Assembly: GCF_020985305.1 (NCBI RefSeq)
Contig: NZ_CP087588.1
Coordinates: 2,158,501 to 2,222,500 of the forward strand
Length of the DNA stretch: 64,000 bases
Reading direction: 5' to 3'
From: Croceicoccus sp. Ery15
GTDB lineage: Bacteria; Pseudomonadota; Alphaproteobacteria; Sphingomonadales; Sphingomonadaceae
Translations under genes and position numbers: made by a program
Notes under the pieces: generated by a model
Database searches by the model: none
What the model was told of the DNA's origin: nothing
The model's input: the letters and a program-made list of their open reading frames with translations, nothing else
Part shown: in pieces, positions 15,544-23,911 of the stretch
Layout: every line of letters starts with the position of its first letter
Position numbering within the stretch: position 1 is the stretch's first letter

Positions 15544-18500
15544 ATGTTTGCAGCAGGCGACCGGGTTCGGTTCAAGGACGATCCGTCGGTCATTGGAGTG
15601 GTCACAGGCGAGCGCGACTTTGAGCGTGCCGGTCGCCGCTTTATTGAAATCGAGCTTCCCTCAGGCCGCACCGCCTGTCCCGTCAACCAGCTCGAGGCAG
15701 TGATCGCAGCGCCTGACGCCCTGGCCGATCTCAAGTCCGGCAAGCTTTCCGCTCCTGCCGATCTCAGGCGAGCGCTTACCCATCTGCGCATGACCGGGCG
15801 GCTGGCCGACATGATCTACAGTATGGGGGCGACCAATACCGAATTTCACGCCTACCAGTTTAAACCAGTCCTAAAGCTATTAAACTCGCCGTCGCGCGGT
15901 CTCCTGATTGCCGACGAAGTTGGCCTCGGTAAGACCATCGAAGCAGGTCTGATCTGGACCGAGCTTGTCGCACGCTTCGACAGCCGCCGCCTGCTCGTTA
16001 TCTGCCCCAAGGCCCTGGTTCAGAAATGGCGCGACGAGCTGCGCAACAAGTTCAATGTTAACGCGCCCGTCTGCAACGCGGCAGAGCTGCTTGAGATTCT
16101 CAAGGATGATCAGGTTCGCCGCGAGGGCTTCACCGCCATCGCTTCGCTGTCTTCACTGCGTCCACCGAGGAAATGGAACGACCCCAACGAGCCGGCCAAG
16201 GGTGCGCGCGCCGATCTGGCAACCTTCCTCGCAGATGCCGAAGACGACCTCTTCGATCTTACGATCATCGATGAAGCCCACCATCTGCGCAACACCGACA
16301 CGACCAACCACCGCCTCGGGCAACTGATCTCCAATGTATCGGACTATTCGCTCTTCCTTTCAGCCACGCCGATCAATCTTCGCGCCAATGATCTGCGCGC
16401 ACTTCTGAAGCTGATCGATCCTGATACCTTCGAGCGCGAGTGGCTCTTCGACGTTCTACAGGACGAGAACGCGCCGCTCATCAAGGCTTGGGAAGCAGCC
16501 CGCGACCGCCGTGTGCCTCTGAGCGAAATCGCTGAGATCATTGCCGACCTCCCCGAGGGCCAGGTACTCAAGACCGGCAAACGGCTGGAACGCCTGCGCG
16601 CCGAACTTACCAAGGGGATGGAAGATACGCCTTCAAACCGCGTGCGCCTTGCCGCGCGGATTGAAGAGATGTCGCTCCTGGGCTCGATCATCAATCGCAC
16701 CCGCCGCCGCGACGTTGCCGAATTCAAAGTGCTGCGCAAACCACAGACCGCCGCGTGGGAGATGTCCAAGGCCGAGCGCGACTTCTACGATTTGGCCACC
16801 CAGCAGATTGAAGCCTATGCCTATGCGCACGACATCAACGAGCGTTTCCTCCTTGCCCAGACCCAGCGCCTGCTCGCCTCGAGCCTTGCTACAGCCTACC
16901 GCCACTGGGGCGGGCGCAGCGGTTTCCTCGAGCTCGACGAGGAAGAGGACGATGCCAGCCGCAATAAGATGCCAGGGCCGCTCATCGCCACACTCGGCGA
17001 GATTTGCGACGATCCGTTGGTGCTCGCCGAGCTCGAACGTCAGGATTCGAAAATCGACCGACTGACTGGCTGGCTCAAGACCATCCGCGAACGCGATCCC
17101 GACGAACGGATCATTATCTTCTCGAGCTTCCGCAAGACCATCGACTATCTCGCCAAGCGTCTCGGCGATGCCGGTTATTCAGTCATGGAGCTGCACGGCG
17201 GTATCAAGGCCGACCGCCAGGAAACCATTGCCCGCTTCGCCGAATCTCCCAGCGGCACGATCCTGTTGACCTCCGAGGTCGGGGGCGAAGGCCTCGACCT
17301 TCAGTTCTGCCGCATACTCTTCAATTGGGATCTGCCCTGGAACCCGATGAAGGTCGAACAGCGTATTGGCCGTATCGACCGCATTGGCCAGCAGTCGCCA
17401 TCGATCGACATCATCAATCTGATCGCCGAGGATACGATCGAGCAGCATGTCTACGACCGCCTTTATCTGCGGCTTGGCATCATCCAGCAGACGCTCGGCG
17501 ATTTCGAACCCATCCTCGGTGAGATCATCCGTGACATCGAGCTTGTTCTTACTGATCCCGAGCTTACGCAGGAGCAGCGCGACGCGAGGCTCGACCAATC
17601 AATCCTCGCTGCCGCCGAGCGCAAAGCGCAGGCCGAAGAACTCGAGCGCGAAGCCCCAGGGCTCGTCGCTCACGGCGACAGCATCCTCCAGCGCATCAAT
17701 GACGCCCAGGCTCCCTTCAGGCGACTGACGGGTGATGATCTCAAGGATTACGTTGCCACCGCGCTCGTCAATCTCTTCGAGGGCTCCCGCGTCCAGCCGA
17801 CCAGCGAGACCGATATCGAAGCTTACGAGATCAGGCTATCGCCCACCGCGCAGGCGCAGTTCTCCCTATATCGCACGTCGCAGGCGCGGCGCTATCCGAC
17901 CCGATTTGCGCGCGAAGGGAATACAGGCGTCAAGTCCGTCTTTGGCAGCAACCCTGATCCGGTGAAGTTTCGCGCCATCGAAGCCATTCCCATGACGCAT
18001 CCACTCGCCCGCTTTTGTGCAGGGCTGATCGAAGAGCGGCAATCGGGCATTACACCCCGTCCTGTCACAGCCATTCGCACGCCCGACCGTCCCGAGTGGG
18101 AGGTTGCACCAGGGCGCTACGCCATCTGCATCGAGAAGTGGTCGATGGAAGGCATCATCCCCATCGACCGGCTCGCCTTTGTCGGCGCGAGCCTGGAGGG
18201 CGGAGCGATCCTTCCCGAGGACATGGCGGAGCAAATTCTGATGGAAGCTCTGATCGAGGAGCCCGAGCTAAGGCCTCTGGGCGATGGGGAACAAGCCGCC
18301 ACCGTTGCTCTGGTGGAGTCCACCATCCTGCCATCGCTTAACAGCCGCCGAACCGACTTCGAAGACGCGGAAGCCGCCCGCCATTTCGACCTTGTCGATA
18401 CCCAGCTGGCGCTGATCCATGAGCATAAGGAGCGTGAGACGCGGCGCGCCGAAGAGCAGATCCACGATCACCGGCTTTCCGGGAGCGATCGGCGCATGAA

Positions 18501-18648
18501 CCTGTCCTACGCCGTCAAAGCCAAGCTCGACAAATTCCTAGCCCGGATGGACCTGAAGCTCGCCGAGGTATCCAAGCGAACCCTGCATTTCCCCGCTCAC
18601 TCCCTAGTCGGCATTGCCGTCGTCGAGATCGTTGGAGATGGCAAATGA
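15544..18648 (+). CDS. SNF2-family helicase/translocase (about 1,034 aa)
   Basis: I chose the ATG at 15544 (MFAAGDRVRFKDDPS) with a GGAG-like site upstream; the frame is open to a TTG at 15481. A small beta-rich N-terminal domain is followed by Walker A DEVGLGKT (about residues 124-131), DEAH in TIIDEAHHLRN (about 243), and a second RecA domain with IIIFSSFRKT, SEVGGEGLDLQFC and EQRIGRIDRIGQQ. Such proteins move on DNA or remodel protein-DNA complexes and are frequent effectors or sensors in phage defence (for example DISARM DrmD). The C-terminal 350 residues are not recognised. Its stop overlaps the next gene by 4 bp (ATGA), so both are made together. Confidence 0.88.
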   Translation: MFAAGDRVRFKDDPSVIGVVTGERDFERAGRRFIEIELPSGRTACPVNQLEAVIAAPDALADLKSGKLSAPADLRRALTHLRMTGRLADMIYSMGATNTEFHAYQFKPVLKLLNSPSRGLLIADEVGLGKTIEAGLIWTELVARFDSRRLLVICPKALVQKWRDELRNKFNVNAPVCNAAELLEILKDDQVRREGFTAIASLSSLRPPRKWNDPNEPAKGARADLATFLADAEDDLFDLTIIDEAHHLRNTDTTNHRLGQLISNVSDYSLFLSATPINLRANDLRALLKLIDPDTFEREWLFDVLQDENAPLIKAWEAARDRRVPLSEIAEIIADLPEGQVLKTGKRLERLRAELTKGMEDTPSNRVRLAARIEEMSLLGSIINRTRRRDVAEFKVLRKPQTAAWEMSKAERDFYDLATQQIEAYAYAHDINERFLLAQTQRLLASSLATAYRHWGGRSGFLELDEEEDDASRNKMPGPLIATLGEICDDPLVLAELERQDSKIDRLTGWLKTIRERDPDERIIIFSSFRKTIDYLAKRLGDAGYSVMELHGGIKADRQETIARFAESPSGTILLTSEVGGEGLDLQFCRILFNWDLPWNPMKVEQRIGRIDRIGQQSPSIDIINLIAEDTIEQHVYDRLYLRLGIIQQTLGDFEPILGEIIRDIELVLTDPELTQEQRDARLDQSILAAAERKAQAEELEREAPGLVAHGDSILQRINDAQAPFRRLTGDDLKDYVATALVNLFEGSRVQPTSETDIEAYEIRLSPTAQAQFSLYRTSQARRYPTRFAREGNTGVKSVFGSNPDPVKFRAIEAIPMTHPLARFCAGLIEERQSGITPRPVTAIRTPDRPEWEVAPGRYAICIEKWSMEGIIPIDRLAFVGASLEGGAILPEDMAEQILMEALIEEPELRPLGDGEQAATVALVESTILPSLNSRRTDFEDAEAARHFDLVDTQLALIHEHKERETRRAEEQIHDHRLSGSDRRMNLSYAVKAKLDKFLARMDLKLAEVSKRTLHFPAHSLVGIAVVEIVGDGK

Positions 18649-20372
18649 GCAACAAAAAGCGCGGTTTTCAGTCCCTCAGCGATGCCGCCGACATGCTGAA
18701 GAAGGCTTTTGCCGATCAAGGCAAGGAAGCCAAGCCTGCATCCCCGGAGCCTAAGACTGCCACCACGAGTGCCGCCAAGAGCGAAGCGAACGGCTTTGCC
18801 GACATCGAGCAGGCCCTGCGCAGGAAGGCCAAAACTGAAGAGCGCAATCGCAAGAAGCAGCGAGCTGCGCAGAACAACGGCCAAGCGAAGGCTAAGGGAA
18901 AGAAGAAGCGCGGCAAGGCCGGCGGGATCAAGACGATCCTTAAGTTTCCTGGTGCCAAGGCGCTTCTTCGCCAGCTCAAAGAAGAGGAGCAGAACGCACG
19001 AGAGGGCGATAAGACGCCCGCGTCGGAACCCGCCCTGGATCCGGCTGAAGCACACAGGAAAGCCTTCAAGCGCATTCGCGAGATCGTCGGCTCCCGCTCA
19101 CCTTCCATCGAGCCAAGGCCGAAGGCCATATCGGCGCATACCGCCCAGCAGATCGAAGCGCGCATCACGCGCGGCGCCGCCGACTTTGCAGCCCACCCGG
19201 AACCCGATCTCGACAACGGCTTCATCGTCGGCTTCGATTTCGGAACGAGCTCTCTGAAGCTCGCTGTGCGGCAACCCTACAAGGTCGGACCCAACATCGC
19301 GTTCCTGTCGGTACCTGACGAACTGCGGTCGGGCAGTCACAGCCTCCTATGGCAGACCGCGCTCTGGTTTGATCCTGAAAGCGAGACCTTTTCACTTTTC
19401 CCACAATCCGGGATGGCAGTGCTCGAAGGGTTCAAGACCGGCATTATCGGCGGACATGGGGGAGCGCGTGTGCATAATGACCTTCCGGTCACGCGCGCAG
19501 AAGCTGCCATTGCCTATATTGCACTTCAGATGGCCCATTTCTTTGGCTGGTACGCAGAGACACGCCCGCTCGCGTCGGGAGGCGAGCGCTTTCTGTCGAT
19601 CAATATCGGCATTCCGGTTGCGGCGCATGACGACGAAAGGGCTTTCAAATCCTTCAGGCACATCGTCTCCGCTGCGCGCGAGCTTGTCCCATTTGCTGAG
19701 CAGCTGGCGCTCGCCGATGTCCGCAAGACGCACCAATCGTCGAGCGGCAGCCTGCCTGCAGGATGGGAACTCATTCCCGAACTGACCGCTGCCATTGCCG
19801 GATACACTTCCGAGCCGACCTCGCTCGATGGCGCACACGTCCTGATCGACGTCGGCGCATCAACCGTCGACATCGTGGCCTTCAATCACGTTCGCCGAGA
19901 GCGCAACGCCGTGATCAGTGCAGGCGTCGAACTTCTAGGAGCCGCAGCGCTCGAAGCCGCTCTTGCGGAAAACATAACCAATGAGGATTTCCGCTGGGCC
20001 TGTGATCGCCAGTTCAATTCCGTTTTTGGCGATGCCTGTCGTCCATCGCGCGGAAGCAATGGCTTCAGCCCCGTACTTCGCTCGCGCGAAGTGCAGCTCA
20101 TTACGACCGGAGGAGGATGCGCGAGCACGCTGCACAGTACCTTTATTGAAGACAAGAATGATCCCAAGATTTTGGGATCGCTCCCGATCATGCGGCCGGA
20201 ACCACCAGCTTTCAGCATCACCGGTGTTGCCGATCCATCGCGACTGCTCCTTGCCTACGGTCTGACCCGAGACATCCCCGAACTCCTCGAGCTCAAATTG
20301 CCTTCGCAGGTTCCGGATATAGAGCCGCGGCAGGGAGCGACGCAGCCCTACATTTCAAAGGACTACGTCTAG
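18645..20372 (+). CDS. Hsp70/actin-fold ATPase with basic N-terminal extension
   Basis: 575 aa. Residues 1-180 are rich in Lys/Ala/Glu and probably disordered or coiled (for example KAKGKKKRGKAGG at 82-94). Then comes an actin-like ATPase: phosphate-1 loop IVGFDFGTSSLKLAV (194-208), phosphate-2 loop VLIDVGASTVDIVAF (399-413) and an adenosine motif LITTGGGCAS (485-494). There is no Hsp70 peptide-binding domain, so this is an Hsp70-like NTPase rather than a chaperone. It is translationally coupled to the SNF2 gene. The basic extension could bind DNA or RNA (inference). I know no named system made of this pair. Confidence 0.75.
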   Translation: MSNKKRGFQSLSDAADMLKKAFADQGKEAKPASPEPKTATTSAAKSEANGFADIEQALRRKAKTEERNRKKQRAAQNNGQAKAKGKKKRGKAGGIKTILKFPGAKALLRQLKEEEQNAREGDKTPASEPALDPAEAHRKAFKRIREIVGSRSPSIEPRPKAISAHTAQQIEARITRGAADFAAHPEPDLDNGFIVGFDFGTSSLKLAVRQPYKVGPNIAFLSVPDELRSGSHSLLWQTALWFDPESETFSLFPQSGMAVLEGFKTGIIGGHGGARVHNDLPVTRAEAAIAYIALQMAHFFGWYAETRPLASGGERFLSINIGIPVAAHDDERAFKSFRHIVSAARELVPFAEQLALADVRKTHQSSSGSLPAGWELIPELTAAIAGYTSEPTSLDGAHVLIDVGASTVDIVAFNHVRRERNAVISAGVELLGAAALEAALAENITNEDFRWACDRQFNSVFGDACRPSRGSNGFSPVLRSREVQLITTGGGCASTLHSTFIEDKNDPKILGSLPIMRPEPPAFSITGVADPSRLLLAYGLTRDIPELLELKLPSQVPDIEPRQGATQPYISKDYV

Positions 20373-20585
20373 GTGACAGACTGTGTCATCTGATGCGACC
20401 CCAAGGCCTACGTAAAAGTATAAAACAAACTGTTTTTGTAAATTGGCGCAAGAACCTTCCTAATCCTACATCACTGCCATCGAAAAAAATTCTATCATTT
20501 TTATTACATCTGACGAAATTGATTTCTCGAAAAGTTTTCTAACAGAAATCTTCTAAAACCTCAAAATTGCAAGTGACGAGGAATA
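20373..20585. other. AT-rich intergenic region, probable promoter
   Basis: 213 bp strikingly richer in A/T than the genes around it, with runs such as AAAAAAATTC and TTTTTATTAC. It separates the SNF2/Hsp70 pair from the next trio and probably holds the trio's promoter. The trio's ribosome-binding site GACGAGGAATA precedes ATG 20586. No clear terminator hairpin was found. Confidence 0.5.
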
Positions 20586-21968
20586 ATGGCGCATCTTCTG
20601 GAAAAAGTTCTTACACAATATGATGACACGCTATCGTCTGATTCATACATTGATCCAGTCGGCACACTTATTATCTGGTCAGCATTCGGCAGGCAGGTAT
20701 TTCGCAACAGGATAAACTCCATCTCGAACGATGTTCGAAATTTTACGCTAAATCTGTTCAACCACTACTTGGTGAAAAAGCTGGTTGAAGATGACGGTGA
20801 CGGCGCTCGTCTCAGTCACGCGCTGGCGCGGCGATATCAGAGCAAGGACAGTCTGAATTTCAAGCAGGCGTGCCTGCTTTTCCTCGAAAATGTTTTCGTC
20901 TTCTCGATCCTGCGTCATGAGAAATCGCAAGATGTAGAATCGACAGGAATACTTGGGATCTCCAACGCGCGGCGACTTTGGGGGAATGAAGATCGCCCTC
21001 CCGCACTCATCTTCACTCATGAATCTGCCGGACAAATCCTGGTCCGGCAGCTCGGGCTCGGGGTCAGTGGTCGTTACAAGACTCCGTTAATGGAAATGGG
21101 CTTCTTCGATGGCAATTATCACTATCACAAACCAGCATTTCAAAGTCGGTGGGCTGATGCCGAACGGCTCATAATCGGCCAACCGAAGAGCTTGCTCAGC
21201 AAGGTTGCACGCAAGGCATACGACTTTCTCAAGGAATGCGTCTCCCAACCGATCCAAGGCGGGAAACTTCCATTTGCCGATGTCCCAGCAGATTTGACCC
21301 GAGCATACGCTCGAGCATTTGCCTCACCTCAGGCAGTCGGAAGTTACGCAAAGGACTTTTGGCTTTTACAGACAGAGCTCAATCAAGGTGCGGCCGGCGC
21401 AATTTTCGATGTTCTCGAAAAAACAGACGATCTCTCGCCGCAGGGGGCAATCGAGCAGGCACTTTCGTATGATCTAGCGCCCGAAGAAAAGGCCAAGCTC
21501 GAGCATATTGTGCACTTGGAGCCGTTCTTGGCGGATTGCTCGCTGCTTTTCACTCTCATGGCATCTCGGCGAACCCAATCAACCGCTGACGTAGCGAACG
21601 CGTGGGCAAACTTCGGCAGGGACGCAACGCGATTGCCAGGCGTATCGTCTGCGGTTTCTGACTATGCGGATCTGCCAGCCATTAAGGGCACGGAGGGGGC
21701 AAAGCGTCTCAAGCAGCTTTTGAAAGCTGCAAACGCGAACAGTCTCGACGATCAAATTCGCGAAATGGCGAATTACCATGGCTCAGTGATGCAATCCCGC
21801 GGTCAGGTTTCATGGCTTAATGTCAGCAGCGGCGGCGCCATCAATGTTCACGCGCGAACTGTCTTTCTGCCCGAGCCTGACAGCCGTGCGCCGGGTTCAT
21901 GGCTCAACAGCTATTATCTCCCCCAGTTCAGCAGCTTCGTGAACGGCCTGCGTGGGGCGGTCGTATGA
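20586..21968 (+). CDS. Unrecognised protein, first gene of PLD/helicase trio (460 aa)
   Basis: No family recognised. It is soluble, mixed helical and Cys-poor. Striking segments include DPVGTLIIWSAFGRQVF near the N-terminus, ILGISNARRLWG, then a highly regular AGQILVRQLGLGVSGRYKTP followed by LMEMGFFD. The C-terminal part has SWLNVSSGGAINVHA. The position before a PLD-like protein and a SNF2 helicase is like that of DUF6361-type proteins in other helicase/PLD clusters, but the sequence does not look like that family. The stop overlaps the ATG of the PLD gene by 4 bp. The base composition is more AT-rich than in the left-hand neighbours, a sign of separate acquisition. Confidence 0.6.
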   Translation: MAHLLEKVLTQYDDTLSSDSYIDPVGTLIIWSAFGRQVFRNRINSISNDVRNFTLNLFNHYLVKKLVEDDGDGARLSHALARRYQSKDSLNFKQACLLFLENVFVFSILRHEKSQDVESTGILGISNARRLWGNEDRPPALIFTHESAGQILVRQLGLGVSGRYKTPLMEMGFFDGNYHYHKPAFQSRWADAERLIIGQPKSLLSKVARKAYDFLKECVSQPIQGGKLPFADVPADLTRAYARAFASPQAVGSYAKDFWLLQTELNQGAAGAIFDVLEKTDDLSPQGAIEQALSYDLAPEEKAKLEHIVHLEPFLADCSLLFTLMASRRTQSTADVANAWANFGRDATRLPGVSSAVSDYADLPAIKGTEGAKRLKQLLKAANANSLDDQIREMANYHGSVMQSRGQVSWLNVSSGGAINVHARTVFLPEPDSRAPGSWLNSYYLPQFSSFVNGLRGAVV

Positions 21969-23911
21969 AGCTCCTGCAGGAATTGAAGCGTAAGGTGACC
22001 GGCATGGGTCCCTTGCGCCGAGCATGGTTCACCACTTTCAACTTGGACATCGAGTTTCTCGAGACATTTGTCCTGCCTGCGGTGGTAGGTGCCGAGCCTC
22101 CACGAAGCCGGATCGAGTTCGAGCAGTTACAGCAAGAACTTACGGATCAAGGCATTGATGTCAGAGTCTTTTGCGATCCGCGGTTCATCGACACCAACCG
22201 CATCAAGAGGACATGCGTTCCCATACACCCAGTCCGTCCCGACCGCTTGTCGGAGCGGTTCGGCGAACGCAGTCTTTTTCATCCCAAAGTCATCTACCTT
22301 GAGGACAACAAAGGTCGGCGCATCATCGGCGCAGGTAGCGCCAATCTAACGCTGTCCGGCTGGGGCCGAAATCTGGAAGCATTCGTATTCCGTGAGGTTG
22401 AAAGCCTAAATAACTATCGAGAAATCCGCAGGTTTTTCGACCGGCTTTGGGATGCCAGCGACATTCATGACGGTGGCGGCAAACTCCCCGAGCGCCGAAA
22501 GTTTGCCAAGACCGAGGAAAAATGGCGATTTGTCCATAGCCTCCAGAGCCAATCTTTCGTAGCGCAACTATTCGACGGATCGGCGGCATCAGACATCGTC
22601 GTCTGGTCGCCATATCTGCCTCGTAACCTCGCAAACTTTATCGGCAAGCTGCAAACTTCGACGGCGATCAGTGACCTGCGTGTCCATTTGGTGGCTGATC
22701 GGATCCAGAACAAATTCCTCAGAACTCAATGGAGCGAGGAACTAGGGCAGTTGATCGCGCGCGGGCAACTGACGTTCTATGATATTCCAGTCGAACGCGA
22801 CCACAGAACTGATTTATGTCATGCGAAGATCTGGAAGGTCGGCAAGGCATTGGCTGTTGGCTCGTGGAACTTCACTGCCCCCGGCTCCAACAGCCTTTGC
22901 GACGACTGGGGAAAATGGAGCCAAGACAACAACATTGAAGCAGGCATCATCATCGAAGATGCGAATGACTGCCGGCTGATGCATGGCAAAGCACTGGCGC
23001 TGAGCGATGGGGATTGCGCGTCGGATGAGCTCTTGGCCGAGGAAGCACTTAATCCCGCCGATCTGCCACCCTTTGATCTGCACGTGACCTTCGATTGGCA
23101 TGCACAAGTCTACACGTTTTCGGGTGCGTGGATGGGAAATGGAGGACGCGAGGGATTCTCTGTCCGACTGCCCGGTGTAGATGCGCTTTTGCGATTGAAG
23201 TGGGCCCGCAGCGGTGAGCCCGTGCAACCGGCGCAAATCCGTGTGAATGATAGCGTGCTGCTTAGAGATCGGATCTTTCGTGTGCACCACGACGGGAAAG
23301 AGGTTCATCGCGGCATCGTCGGTGAAACCAACCTGAAGTCCCGCAGGGCTCAGATCTTCAACAACTTGAGTGATCTCCTGGAAGCCTTGTTGCTTGGGGA
23401 TGACCCGGGATCGCTTACTGACCTTCCCCTTCGAGGTCCTGACGACAGCGACAGCTTTCCTGACGACACTCCCGCTCAACCGGACTTGGGCTGGGAGCTA
23501 CTCCAACGAGAAATTTCCGAGCACAGTTCGATTAGCTATTTCCGTCTTTTCAAAGCCATGCATGATTATCGCGAACGGTATTCTGCAGTGGACAAACTGG
23601 AGCAGTTGGAAAAGCAGGTCTTCGTAGCGCCTGGATGTCTACTCGAATTGGTCGAAAAGGCCGGCGAAACCATCCAAACCGAGGATCGCTCAGTGTTCAA
23701 TTGGTTCCTCGCGAATGAAGTCGCGACCGTTTGCGCCTTGGCTCAAGACCGGCGCCGCAAGCTACTTCACGGCTACAAACGTCGCGAGCCAAACTATACC
23801 CCGGCGCCCAAATCACGATGGAACAGCATAGCAATGTCGGTGCCCAAATCCCCGAACGGGGTCTCCGCAGAATATGTCACACTGGTAAGGGCGCAGGCAG
23901 CATATGAGTGA
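21965..23911 (+). CDS. Phospholipase D-like domain protein (648 aa)
   Basis: Start ATG 21965 overlaps the previous stop (ATGA). There are two PLD half-sites: HPK at about 106-108 within LFHPKVIYLED and then GAGSANLTLSGW, and HAK at about 286-288 within DLCHAKIWK and then AVGSWNFTAPGSNS. The two HxK motifs with following N/S residues fit a complete bilobal active site of the kind that cuts phosphodiesters in DNA. PLD-like proteins are components of DISARM (DrmC) and several helicase-linked defence loci. The C-terminal 270 residues are unassigned. It overlaps the helicase gene by 8 bp. Confidence 0.8.
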   Translation: MKLLQELKRKVTGMGPLRRAWFTTFNLDIEFLETFVLPAVVGAEPPRSRIEFEQLQQELTDQGIDVRVFCDPRFIDTNRIKRTCVPIHPVRPDRLSERFGERSLFHPKVIYLEDNKGRRIIGAGSANLTLSGWGRNLEAFVFREVESLNNYREIRRFFDRLWDASDIHDGGGKLPERRKFAKTEEKWRFVHSLQSQSFVAQLFDGSAASDIVVWSPYLPRNLANFIGKLQTSTAISDLRVHLVADRIQNKFLRTQWSEELGQLIARGQLTFYDIPVERDHRTDLCHAKIWKVGKALAVGSWNFTAPGSNSLCDDWGKWSQDNNIEAGIIIEDANDCRLMHGKALALSDGDCASDELLAEEALNPADLPPFDLHVTFDWHAQVYTFSGAWMGNGGREGFSVRLPGVDALLRLKWARSGEPVQPAQIRVNDSVLLRDRIFRVHHDGKEVHRGIVGETNLKSRRAQIFNNLSDLLEALLLGDDPGSLTDLPLRGPDDSDSFPDDTPAQPDLGWELLQREISEHSSISYFRLFKAMHDYRERYSAVDKLEQLEKQVFVAPGCLLELVEKAGETIQTEDRSVFNWFLANEVATVCALAQDRRRKLLHGYKRREPNYTPAPKSRWNSIAMSVPKSPNGVSAEYVTLVRAQAAYE

